A stretch of DNA of 11,543 nt. Source: an uncultured Methanobrevibacter sp. Lineage in GTDB: Archaea; Methanobacteriota; Methanobacteria; Methanobacteriales; Methanobacteriaceae. This document shows, one piece after another, positions 1-6,133 of this stretch. Each line of letters starts with the position of its first letter. The first letter of the stretch is position 1. The stretch lies in contig CACZPT010000077.1 of assembly GCA_902783085.1 (NCBI GenBank), positions 1 through 11,543 of the forward strand, given 5' to 3'. A program made the translations under genes and the position numbers. Below the pieces are notes generated by a model. That model did no database searches. It was given only the letters and a program-made list of their open reading frames with translations, and was not told where the DNA came from.

Positions 1-767
1 ACCCCAAAGAAAATTGGACAACAAACACTAGAAATTCAACTAAAACAACGTTATAAAACACTTGATTCATTCTGAAAAATCTAGCACACTATATTGCAAT
101 TTTATGCCATATTTTAAGTTTTGAAGATTATGTGATTTGGATAAATGTTTTGGCGGTTTTGACAGGTGCATTCCTACCGTTTTTCCTTAAAGGCAACTTC
201 AATAAGAGCATAATAAATTTCCCCCATCTTGTTGAGCGGTTTGAACTTTTAACAATCATTACTTTTGGTGAAGCTATAGTTGGCCTTACACATTTTTTTG
301 ATGTTACAGATTTTAATCTGGTGCCGATTTTAGTATTCCTGATTGTGATTACCATGTTCGGTTCATATGTAGTTCAGATTCATAGACTGATGCAGCATGA
401 GAGAATTGAAAGGTCTTTAAGACTGATGTTTAGCCATTATTTCATAATCATCAGCATCAATCTTGTAACCGTTGCATTGGAGCTGGTGCATTCGGGTGAG
501 GTAAACTACTGGTTTGTAAGCATTTTGATGATTGTTTCATTAGCTATCTTTTACATATCCATTTTGGTTAACAAGCAATATTATAAGTCTGGGGTCAATT
601 TGACTAAAAAGGATTTGGTATTGATATTGGCGGCTACACTTTGTGGAATGACTGTTATTTTGATGTTTATTTCAAACTTATATGCTTTTTTAATTGGAAG
701 TTTAATTATCACATTCGCCAACTTCGAGATATTGTTAATGAAATATAAAGCGCATTTAAATGATTAA
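1..767 (+). pseudogene. LtrA-family (low temperature requirement protein A) membrane protein, 3' part, frameshifted
   Basis: Multi-pass membrane protein of unknown biochemical role; the family is named after a Listeria gene needed for growth in the cold. The family hallmark is clear: PHLVERFELLTIITFGEAIVG (split around ERF), followed by hydrophobic segments as expected for the C-terminal half. The intact part can be read from a GTG at 132 (211 residues, about six or seven membrane segments), but that start has no convincing ribosome binding site and the family is usually about 350-400 residues. The same frame is open back to 66 and stopped by TGA at 63-65. Frame 1 is open from base 1 to the TGA at 73-75, and its hydrophilic peptide (ending YKTLDSF) fits the loop expected just upstream. 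One frame change within 66-72 would join the two, so I read this as one gene running off the left edge and broken by a frameshift. Alternative: a shortened functional protein from the GTG at 132. Confidence 0.72.
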
Positions 768-771
768 ATAG

Positions 772-800
772 ATAATTTTTTTATAAAAAATTATATTTTT
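772..800. terminator. AT-only hairpin with T-run between convergent genes
   Basis: A perfect 10-bp inverted repeat (ATAATTTTTT at 772-781, AAAAAATTAT at 785-794) with a 3-base loop is followed by T5 at 796-800 and further T-rich sequence. It lies between the 3' ends of the LtrA remnant and the dehydrogenase, and reads as T-rich on both strands, as expected for a shared archaeal oligo-T terminator. A stem made only of A and T is weak, so the T-runs may matter more than the fold. Confidence 0.45.
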
Positions 801-848
801 ACTTGTTTTACTGACTTGGGCAGGATAAGGTTGCTATTCCTGTAAAAT

Positions 849-1589
849 TTAGAAATCTTTTCCAATGATTTTCTCACCAGTTGTTCCATTTGATTCATCG
901 GATGCTAAAAACAGTATTGCCTTATTCATAACAGTTGGCTTAAGAATGGGCATGTTGTTTTTCTGGAAGAATTCCTTAACACCTTCGCCAGCCATTCCAG
1001 TATCTGTAAAACCGCCTGGGCAAAGTATGTTAACATCAATACTGTAGTCCTTAAGTTCTTTAGACATGATTTTTGCCATTGCTTCAGATCCTGCTTTTGA
1101 AGGTCCGTATGGTAATTGTCCTTCACGGGTCATTGTCTCATCACTGGTGGATACGTAAACAATACTGCCGCCGGCATTTAACATGAATGGAATGAATTTG
1201 CTTACAGCCATGAAAAAACCTATGAAATTGGTTTCAACAATTGCTTTAACAGTATCTGTTGGAATTTCAAAGAATGCATTGTTATTATCCATTCCAGGAG
1301 CATTATCACCAATTCCAGCATTGTTAATTAACATGTCTAAATGGTCAAAATTCTCATCAAACCATTTGGAAGCATCGACAATGGAATTTTCATCACGAAC
1401 GTCAAAAGGCACTGCATAAACATCTCTGTATGATGATGCCAGTTCTTCATAAGCATTATCTAATTTTAATCCTTGTCTTGATGCAATTATTACGGTGGCA
1501 TTGTGAGCCAACAATTCCTTTGCCATTTCATAGCCCATTCCACTTGATGCACCGGTAATTAGAATAATCTTTTCTGTTAAATCATCCAT
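849..1589 (-). CDS. SDR-family NAD(P)-dependent oxidoreductase
   Basis: Cytosolic short-chain dehydrogenase/reductase of 246 residues, the classical SDR length; substrate unknown. Visible motifs: nucleotide-binding TGASSGMG at 12-19, Arg38 right after the second beta strand (favours NADPH), Asp63 (the D of FDV), NNAG at 89-92, Asn121, and the active-site YxxxK as Tyr161/Lys165. The position equivalent to the catalytic Ser reads Thr148, flanked by Ser147 and Ser149, which is unusual. The frame extends 12 codons upstream to an ATG at 1625, but the start at 1589 is preferred: it has TAAGGAG nine bases upstream (1599-1605), places the Rossmann fold at the N-terminus as usual, and lies downstream of a good TATA box at 1627-1636, whereas the ATG at 1625 would precede the predicted transcription start. 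It is monocistronic and somewhat more GC-rich than the window's other genes, compatible with acquisition by transfer. Confidence 0.9.
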   Translation of the reverse strand: MDDLTEKIILITGASSGMGYEMAKELLAHNATVIIASRQGLKLDNAYEELASSYRDVYAVPFDVRDENSIVDASKWFDENFDHLDMLINNAGIGDNAPGMDNNNAFFEIPTDTVKAIVETNFIGFFMAVSKFIPFMLNAGGSIVYVSTSDETMTREGQLPYGPSKAGSEAMAKIMSKELKDYSIDVNILCPGGFTDTGMAGEGVKEFFQKNNMPILKPTVMNKAILFLASDESNGTTGEKIIGKDF

Positions 1590-1598
1590 GTTAATAAA

Positions 1599-1605
1599 CT
1601 CCTTA
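1599..1605 (-). promoter_or_regulatory. Ribosome binding site of the SDR gene (decides the start)
   Basis: TAAGGAG on the minus strand, nine bases before the ATG at 1589. No comparable site precedes the in-frame ATG at 1625, so this site fixes the start. Confidence 0.7.
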
Positions 1606-1626
1606 TATCTACTTGTTAAATTCAAT

Positions 1627-1636
1627 AAATATAAAA
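1627..1636 (-). promoter_or_regulatory. Predicted TATA box of the SDR gene
   Basis: TTTTATATTT on the minus strand. An archaeal start about 25 bases downstream would fall near 1607, giving a short leader that just contains the ribosome binding site at 1599-1605. Position and sequence agree well; no experimental support. Confidence 0.5.
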
Positions 1637-1756
1637 GTAATGTTAAATCAGAAATAGTTTTTATTTTTCATTTGTGATGTGTTGTTGAGATTAAAGCCAA
1701 TGATATGAAAATCAAACTTGATTTAACTCAGACATATATGGTGGGGGTGAATTTAA

Positions 1757-1797
1757 ACTAAGAAAATAGAAAAAATGGAATTTCGAATATTCCATTT
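1757..1797 (-). terminator. Predicted terminator of the tldD-AMMECR1 unit (hairpin plus T-run)
   Basis: On the minus strand a perfect 9-bp stem (AAATGGAAT / ATTCCATTT, 1773-1781 with 1789-1797, 7-base loop) runs directly into a T6 tract (1770-1775) and a further TTTT. It lies about 90 bases beyond the AMMECR1 stop codon, in the right orientation to end that transcript. The arrangement looks like a bacterial intrinsic terminator; in archaea the T-tract would be the active part. Confidence 0.5.
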
Positions 1798-1817
1798 AAG
1801 ACATGAAACTGCATATG

Positions 1818-1835
1818 AATTTAATTAATTAAATT
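1818..1835. repeat. Perfect 18-bp AT palindrome in the spacer
   Basis: AATTTAATTAATTAAATT reads the same on both strands. It sits in the 1590-1887 spacer between the AMMECR1 stop and the hairpin at 1773-1797. It could be a protein-binding site or part of a folded 3' untranslated region; being A/T only, chance is also possible. Apart from the SDR promoter, the hairpin, this palindrome and the G5/C5 tracts at 1743-1747 and 1845-1849, I see nothing in this spacer. Confidence 0.5.
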
Positions 1836-1887
1836 GGCGGATGACCCCCAAATTCATGAAATTATAAAATTATCATTATTTTTATCA

Positions 1888-2445
1888 CTACTTAAATATT
1901 TGTCCTTGGAATTTAAATACATCACAGCTTTCATCTAGCCAACTGTCTGCACTAATTCCAGCTTTCATACAGGTATGTTCTAAAAATTCTTCCTGTGTAA
2001 AACAATTTTCTGTAGCGACTTGCGGGAGAAGTAAACCTTTAGCATAGCCTTTTTGAATTATCAACCCATCTCTTCCAATTTCAATTTCATCAAAATATTG
2101 ATTCGGATGTGCAATTTCAATTAATTGTGGTGTTGTTAATACAGTTACTTCGAAACTTAATTGATCATATTCTTCTTTTTTTAATGCTGGAAATCTTGGA
2201 TCTTCGAATGCGGCTGCAATAGATACGTCTATCACAGATTCAATTGCACTTTTAATAGGTTCTGGATAACCAATACAACCTCTTAATCTATTTTTTTTGT
2301 TTAATGTAACAAAAACACCCAAATTCTCTTTAAGTTCTTCGGGACAGTCATAAGGAATATCTATTTTTGTCCCAGTTTCTAAATATGTTATAATTGCTTT
2401 TTTAGCTATTTCAACTAAATATTTTCCATTTTCTTCACTTATCAT
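1888..2445 (-). CDS. AMMECR1-domain protein (AmmeMemoRadiSam system protein A type)
   Basis: Small cytosolic protein (185 residues, close to the archaeal family length) made of one AMMECR1 domain. The family signature LRGCIGY is at 54-60, with the conserved Cys57 usually regarded as a likely active-site residue; DPRFPAL (82-88) and GLLLPQVA (137-144) are also typical. The biochemical function is not established. In many genomes the family is linked to Memo-like and radical-SAM proteins, but neither is seen here. The frame stays open upstream to 2544, inside tldD, but the ATG at 2445 is preferred: it has AAGGATG eight bases upstream, gives the normal length, and the extra residues have no family match. 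It follows the tldD stop by 13 bases, with the ribosome binding site overlapping that stop, so the two are almost certainly cotranscribed and translationally coupled. Confidence 0.9.
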   Translation of the reverse strand: MISEENGKYLVEIAKKAIITYLETGTKIDIPYDCPEELKENLGVFVTLNKKNRLRGCIGYPEPIKSAIESVIDVSIAAAFEDPRFPALKKEEYDQLSFEVTVLTTPQLIEIAHPNQYFDEIEIGRDGLIIQKGYAKGLLLPQVATENCFTQEEFLEHTCMKAGISADSWLDESCDVFKFQGQIFK

Positions 2446-2453
2446 ATTTACAC

Positions 2454-2460
2454 ATCCTTT
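2454..2460 (-). promoter_or_regulatory. Ribosome binding site of the AMMECR1 gene (decides the start)
   Basis: AAAGGAT(G) on the minus strand overlaps the TAA of tldD and lies eight bases before the ATG at 2445. It argues against the longer overlapping frame starting at 2544. Confidence 0.6.
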
Positions 2461-3829
2461 AATTACTTCCACCAACAAGAGCATCAACAATTCTTGTGTG
2501 TGGTCCACCATCTCCGACAGGTGCAGTTTGTCCGTCTTTTCCACAAAATCCAGTACTTAATTTAAAATCATTTCCAATTGAATCGATATTTTTTAGAGTT
2601 TCTAGAATATTCCCTGATAATGATACATCTCTTAGTGGTGTTGTTAACTCACCATTTTCAATTTTAAATCCTTCTGCAGCATTAAATTGGAATATTCCTT
2701 TACCGGTATCAACTTGTCCGCCTCTTGAACCTTTAAGATAAATTCCATCAGTAATATCTTCAATTAGTTCTTCAAATGATAATTCTCCAGGTTGAAGATA
2801 AGTATTACTCATCCTTACAATTGGTTGGTCTGCAATGCTTGATCTAGCATTTCCAGAGGATTTCATGTTTATTTTAGATGCAGTTTCTCTTGAAGATAGT
2901 AGGGATATGAGCTTACCATCTTTTACTAATTGATTTGGTTTTGTTTTAATTCCTTCTACATCATAAGGATAATATCCAAATCCGTCTTTAATAGTTGCAT
3001 CATCAAAGATATTTACAATGTCTGAAGCTATTTTTGTGTTTAATTTATCTTTAAGAATGGAATCATTTTGCAGTATTAAATCGGCTTCAGTAGCATGACC
3101 TAATGCTTCATGAATCATTACTCCGGTTAATTCTGGATCAGCGATTATTTTAAATTTCCCTGATGGTGCAGGTTGTGCTTTTAATAATCTTGAAGCTTTA
3201 TTTCCAATATCTCTTCCGAATTGTTCGATATCTATATCATTAATTACTTCAAAACCTTTTACTCCACCAATGCTGCCATGTCCAAATTGTATTATGTTTC
3301 CATCAGTAGCGGTTGCATTTAGAGCCATTCGGACACGACTTGACTTTACTTGTATTTGACTACCTTCACTATTAAGGAATAATTCATCAATTTCACTATC
3401 ATTATATCCTGCGGTAGTACTATTTACTTCTTTAATGTTTGCAGAATCACTAACTTCTTTTAAAACATCTTTTTTTTCTTCAATTGAGATATCTTTTGGA
3501 GGTATTTTTGTATCTATTATAATTTTATCTTTTATAATTTCAGATTCACTTAATTCAATATCTCCTTTTAGTGAATTTGAAAGGGTTATGGCAGTTTTGG
3601 AGATTTCATCAAGTTTTGACATATCTGTTGTATATGCAAATCCCCAAGCACCATTTTTTAAAACTCTAATTCTTGCAGAATGGGAAATTCCTGTATTTAT
3701 TTCATCAATTTCTCCATCTTTCATTAATATTGAAGTTCCATTTCCTTCACCGGCTCTAATATCAACATAATCTACTTCAGGAGTTATTTTTTCAATAATT
3801 TTTTCAAATAGACCAATATATTCTTCCAT
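2459..3829 (-). CDS. tldD: TldD/PmbA-family metalloprotease, TldD type
   Basis: Cytosolic zinc metallopeptidase-like protein of 456 residues, a typical length. The zinc-binding HExxxH appears as HEALGH at 240-245, and the C-terminal metal-ligand Cys as Cys429 in GFCGKDGQ (427-434); both mark the TldD (catalytic) rather than the TldE (non-catalytic) subunit. In Escherichia coli TldD works as a heterodimer with TldE/PmbA and degrades unfolded peptides, including the microcin B17 leader and the CcdA antitoxin; the archaeal substrate is unknown. No tldE partner lies in this window. The start at 3829 is supported by GAGGAG nine bases upstream (3839-3844). It is the first gene of a two-gene unit with the AMMECR1 protein and is divergent from the Fe-S flavoprotein gene. 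The pairing suggests a shared role in peptide or protein processing, which is inference. Confidence 0.92.
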   Translation of the reverse strand: MEEYIGLFEKIIEKITPEVDYVDIRAGEGNGTSILMKDGEIDEINTGISHSARIRVLKNGAWGFAYTTDMSKLDEISKTAITLSNSLKGDIELSESEIIKDKIIIDTKIPPKDISIEEKKDVLKEVSDSANIKEVNSTTAGYNDSEIDELFLNSEGSQIQVKSSRVRMALNATATDGNIIQFGHGSIGGVKGFEVINDIDIEQFGRDIGNKASRLLKAQPAPSGKFKIIADPELTGVMIHEALGHATEADLILQNDSILKDKLNTKIASDIVNIFDDATIKDGFGYYPYDVEGIKTKPNQLVKDGKLISLLSSRETASKINMKSSGNARSSIADQPIVRMSNTYLQPGELSFEELIEDITDGIYLKGSRGGQVDTGKGIFQFNAAEGFKIENGELTTPLRDVSLSGNILETLKNIDSIGNDFKLSTGFCGKDGQTAPVGDGGPHTRIVDALVGGSN

Positions 3830-3887
3830 TCTTTTTTACTCCTCATGTTTATTCATTTAATGGTTTGAATTTCATATTACATTAATA

Positions 3888-3897
3888 TTTTTATATT
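3888..3897 (-). promoter_or_regulatory. Predicted TATA box of tldD
   Basis: AATATAAAAA on the minus strand. A start near 3865-3870 would give a leader of about 40 bases containing the GAGGAG site. The surrounding 3850-3945 region is very AT-rich, so the exact box is uncertain. Confidence 0.35.
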
Positions 3898-3901
3898 ACT
3901 T

Positions 3902-3912
3902 ATTATAAATAT
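3902..3912 (+). promoter_or_regulatory. Predicted TATA box of the Fe-S GMC-like gene
   Basis: ATTATAAATAT lies about 40 bases before the ATG at 3946. A transcription start about 25 bases downstream, near 3932, would leave a short leader with the GTGAT ribosome binding element (3938-3942). It would be divergent from, and within about 10 bases of, the tldD box. Confidence 0.4.
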
Positions 3913-3945
3913 AACAATTGATATAATAAATTTTGGCGTGATTTG

Positions 3946-5151
3946 ATGGTTATTATTGTAGGTACTGGTGCTGGTGGTGCAATAATTGCTCGTGAATTAG
4001 CAAAAGATGATATTCCAGTAACCATAATTGAAAAAGGCCCTTATATAAAATCTAAAGATGCTTTTAATTATTATGATGTTTATAATGATGATGTTGATTT
4101 ATTAACAACCACTTGTATTGGTGGTGCAACTATCGTTTCCATGTCTAATATGGTAAGAGCACTTGACGAAGAATTATATGAGTTTGATATAGGTATATCT
4201 GATGAATATAAATATGTCGAAAACTTAATTAATGTTCATCAGTTAGATGATTCACATATCGGTAGAGGAACACAGTTATTTCTAGATGCGGCTCGTGAAC
4301 TTGGATTAAACACAATGAAAATGCCAAAGGCAATTCGTGAAAAAGATTGTATTCAATGTGGAAAATGTGCTTTTGGATGTCCTGCCGATGCAAAATGGTC
4401 AGGAAAAGATTTTGTTGATGAAGCAGTTGATATGGGTGCTAAATTAATAACGGAAGCTGAAGTTATTGATGTAATTGTTGAAGATAGTCAAGTTAAAGGA
4501 GTTAAATATATCAAAGATGATAATGAAGAAAGTTGTTTATCTGATACTGTTGTACTATCTGCCGGTGCGATAGGTTCTACATTAATCTTAAGACAGGCAG
4601 GAATCGATGCAGGTCGTGAATTATTCTTTGATCCGTTTGTTAGTGTTGGAGGATATATTAAAGATATTAATTTCAATACTGAAGTTCAAATGGCAGGTTT
4701 AGTTATTGGTAAAAACTTTGTTTTATCTCCACATTTCTCATCATTTATTAAAGGTAATATTGATGATAAAAAAGTTTCCGATGAAGATATTTTGAGCATC
4801 ATGGTCAAAACTGCTGATGATGCTAAAGGATATGTAGATGATGATGGGGATGTTGTTAAAATAAACACTATTAATGATATTAGGTATTTAGCAGAGGGTG
4901 TTGCAACAGCAGGTTTTATTTTGGAAAAAGCTGGTGTAGATCCGTCAACTATTGGTTCAACAGTTTATAGGGGAGCACATCCTGGAGGAACTGCAGCTAT
5001 TGGAAAAGTAGTTGATACTAATCAGGAAACTGAAATAAAAGGTTTATTTGTTAGTGATGCAAGTGTACTTCCAGTATCTCCTGGAAAACCACCAATATTA
5101 ACAATATTGGCATTATCTAAAAGATTAGCAGATCATTTAAAAAATAAATGA
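3946..5151 (+). CDS. GMC-like FAD-dependent oxidoreductase with a 4Fe-4S motif
   Basis: Predicted cytosolic flavoprotein dehydrogenase of 401 residues, shorter than the usual 500-600 of glucose-methanol-choline (GMC) oxidoreductases. The N-terminal FAD-binding GxGxxG is GTGAGG at 6-11, with Glu29 at the end of the second strand for the FAD ribose. A ferredoxin-like cluster motif, CxxCxxCxxxCP, is at Cys135, Cys138, Cys141 and Cys145. The C-terminal GMC motif HPGGTAAIG starts at the presumed catalytic His345, and the closing segment GLFVSDASVLP...PPILTILAL is typical. Where many GMC enzymes have Asn before P-x-L-T, this protein has Pro382. Substrate unknown; the cluster suggests electrons pass to a ferredoxin-like carrier rather than oxygen, fitting an anaerobe. 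A TTG at 3943 directly precedes the ATG; the ATG at 3946 is preferred because GTGAT at 3938-3942 is well placed for it. It ends three bases from the pyrI stop. Confidence 0.87.
   Translation: MVIIVGTGAGGAIIARELAKDDIPVTIIEKGPYIKSKDAFNYYDVYNDDVDLLTTTCIGGATIVSMSNMVRALDEELYEFDIGISDEYKYVENLINVHQLDDSHIGRGTQLFLDAARELGLNTMKMPKAIREKDCIQCGKCAFGCPADAKWSGKDFVDEAVDMGAKLITEAEVIDVIVEDSQVKGVKYIKDDNEESCLSDTVVLSAGAIGSTLILRQAGIDAGRELFFDPFVSVGGYIKDINFNTEVQMAGLVIGKNFVLSPHFSSFIKGNIDDKKVSDEDILSIMVKTADDAKGYVDDDGDVVKINTINDIRYLAEGVATAGFILEKAGVDPSTIGSTVYRGAHPGGTAAIGKVVDTNQETEIKGLFVSDASVLPVSPGKPPILTILALSKRLADHLKNK
5139..5148 (-). terminator. Oligo-T signal for the hisA-pyrI operon, inside the GMC-like gene end
   Basis: On the minus strand, just past the pyrI stop, the sequence reads TTTATTTTTT (T6 at 5139-5144). 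With only three bases between the convergent stop codons, termination must occur in the neighbouring coding sequence. An oligo-T tract is the known archaeal signal; placement is inferred. Confidence 0.4.
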
Positions 5152-5154
5152 AGA

Positions 5155-5622
5155 TTATTCGAATTGTTTCTCGATATCTTCTTTTTTAATTAATTTTTCA
5201 CAGTAGTGGCATCTAACTACTGGAGGTTCTGTTTCAATCACATTAAATTTTGATGTTATTGGTTCGTTTTCATAATTTGTAATACATTTGTTGTTTGTAC
5301 ATTTAATTATTGCCGTAATAACATTAGGTAGGATTATTTTATCTTTTTTAACAACTTCATAATCCCTAATAATGTTTATTGTAGCGTGTGGGGCTATTAA
5401 AGCTATTTGATCCAATTCTTCATGGTCAATTTCTCTGTTTTCAATTTTTACAATATCTTTTCTCCCAGTTTCTCTTGATGAAACATTCATAGCAACTGTA
5501 ACATTTCTCACTTTACCATCCGGAAGACCTAAAATCTTAAGAATATGTGGTGATTTATTTGCAGTAATGTGGTCTATCACAGTTCCATTTTCAATAGCTT
5601 TAATTTTCAATTCTAATTTCAT
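5155..5622 (-). CDS. pyrI: Aspartate carbamoyltransferase regulatory subunit
   Basis: Regulatory chain of aspartate transcarbamoylase, which makes carbamoyl-aspartate in pyrimidine synthesis. PyrI binds nucleotide effectors through its N-terminal domain and contacts the catalytic PyrB trimers through a C-terminal zinc domain. At 155 residues it matches the family. The four zinc-ligand cysteines are present as Cys108, Cys113, Cys138 and Cys141 (CxxxxC...CxxC). The N-terminal allosteric domain has the expected NGTVIDHI stretch at 12-19 and a Lys-rich KKDKI near 92-96. It is the last gene of the five-gene operon, starting two bases after the flavodoxin-like gene's stop; its weak AAAGGG ribosome binding site lies within the last codons of that gene, so coupled translation is likely. 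pyrB is not in the window, so the catalytic subunit must be encoded elsewhere. Confidence 0.97.
   Translation of the reverse strand: MKLELKIKAIENGTVIDHITANKSPHILKILGLPDGKVRNVTVAMNVSSRETGRKDIVKIENREIDHEELDQIALIAPHATINIIRDYEVVKKDKIILPNVITAIIKCTNNKCITNYENEPITSKFNVIETEPPVVRCHYCEKLIKKEDIEKQFE
5182..5198 (+). terminator. Oligo-T signal for the GMC-like gene, inside the pyrI end
   Basis: T6 at 5182-5187 and T5 at 5194-5198 lie 31-47 bases past the TGA at 5149-5151, within the antisense of pyrI. This is the mirror image of the tract at 5139-5144 and the most likely stop signal for the plus-strand transcript. Confidence 0.4.
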
Positions 5623-5624
5623 AT

Positions 5625-6122
5625 TTATAACCCTTTATACATTTTCAAATCTAATATTTTTATTTTAGCTTCTGTATCACGAATTATTTGTTTTGAAGAT
5701 TTATCTTTGGTTTTAAGTGAAAAACATTCAACAACTCTGCCACCGCGGTAGGTTACTTTTTCTTTAAGTCTTTGGAGTGTTGTTTCTCCGCCGCTTTTGT
5801 CCATTGTTGTAAATAAAATCACATCTTTTCCACGTAAATCGCAATTATCGATAATTGTGATAATTGCAGGTACAGGTTTACCTGCCCAAGTTGGTGTTCC
5901 TATGTAAATTGTATCAAATCCTTCCAAATTTAGTTTAGATGGACTAATTTCTGTTTTTGATTCTCTAAATGCATTAATTGATGAGATTATTTTATTTCCA
6001 AAACCTTTTTTTCTTTTTAAATCTCTGATTCTAACCAAATTAGCTTGCATATGTGCCGAAAGTGTTTTCGCTACTAATTCTGTACGATTACTATCAGAAT
6101 AATAAATAATTAATGTTTTCAT
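5625..6122 (-). CDS. Flavodoxin-family protein
   Basis: Cytosolic FMN-binding electron carrier or flavoprotein of 165 residues with the flavodoxin fold. The phosphate-binding loop is at 9-14 (SDSNRT, in place of the common S-x-T-G-N-T), followed by the helix ELVAKTL. The second FMN loop GTPTWAGKPVP is at 75-85 and the third, FTTMDKSGG, at 104-112. Compared with short electron-transfer flavodoxins it is basic in its first third (RDLKRKKGFGNK, 33-44), which could favour an acidic or nucleic partner. It starts 11 bases after the argC stop with GGGGTG as ribosome binding element overlapping that stop, and ends two bases before pyrI. Sharing an operon with the FAD synthetase gene ribL gives a plausible flavin link, but the redox partner is unknown. 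Confidence 0.88.
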   Translation of the reverse strand: MKTLIIYYSDSNRTELVAKTLSAHMQANLVRIRDLKRKKGFGNKIISSINAFRESKTEISPSKLNLEGFDTIYIGTPTWAGKPVPAIITIIDNCDLRGKDVILFTTMDKSGGETTLQRLKEKVTYRGGRVVECFSLKTKDKSSKQIIRDTEAKIKILDLKMYKGL

Positions 6123-6133
6123 GTTTACACCCC

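Noticed and set aside
1..75. Frame-1 peptide at the left edge as the C-terminus of a transposase or other upstream gene
   Set aside because: Possible, but no inverted repeat or target duplication is visible, and the peptide joins the LtrA frame smoothly if one frame change is assumed. Kept as the alternative to the frameshift reading.
1590..1625. Twelve-residue upstream extension of the SDR protein to an ATG at 1625
   Set aside because: No ribosome binding site, it would precede the predicted transcription start, and it displaces the Rossmann motif from its usual N-terminal place. TAAGGAG at 1599-1605 fits the ATG at 1589.
1705..1761. 18-codon reading frame starting MKIKLDL in the 1590-1887 spacer
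   Set aside because: Very short, no ribosome binding site, and it overlaps the G5 tract of the possible RNA fold. Nothing supports translation.
2446..2544. Longer AMMECR1 frame overlapping the end of tldD
   Set aside because: The extra 33 residues have no family counterpart and the ATG at 2445 has its own ribosome binding site. The overlap is chance openness opposite real coding sequence.
3943..3945. TTG directly before the ATG of the GMC-like gene as its start
   Set aside because: It adds one residue only, TTG is a poor start, and the GTGAT element at 3938-3942 is spaced for the ATG at 3946.
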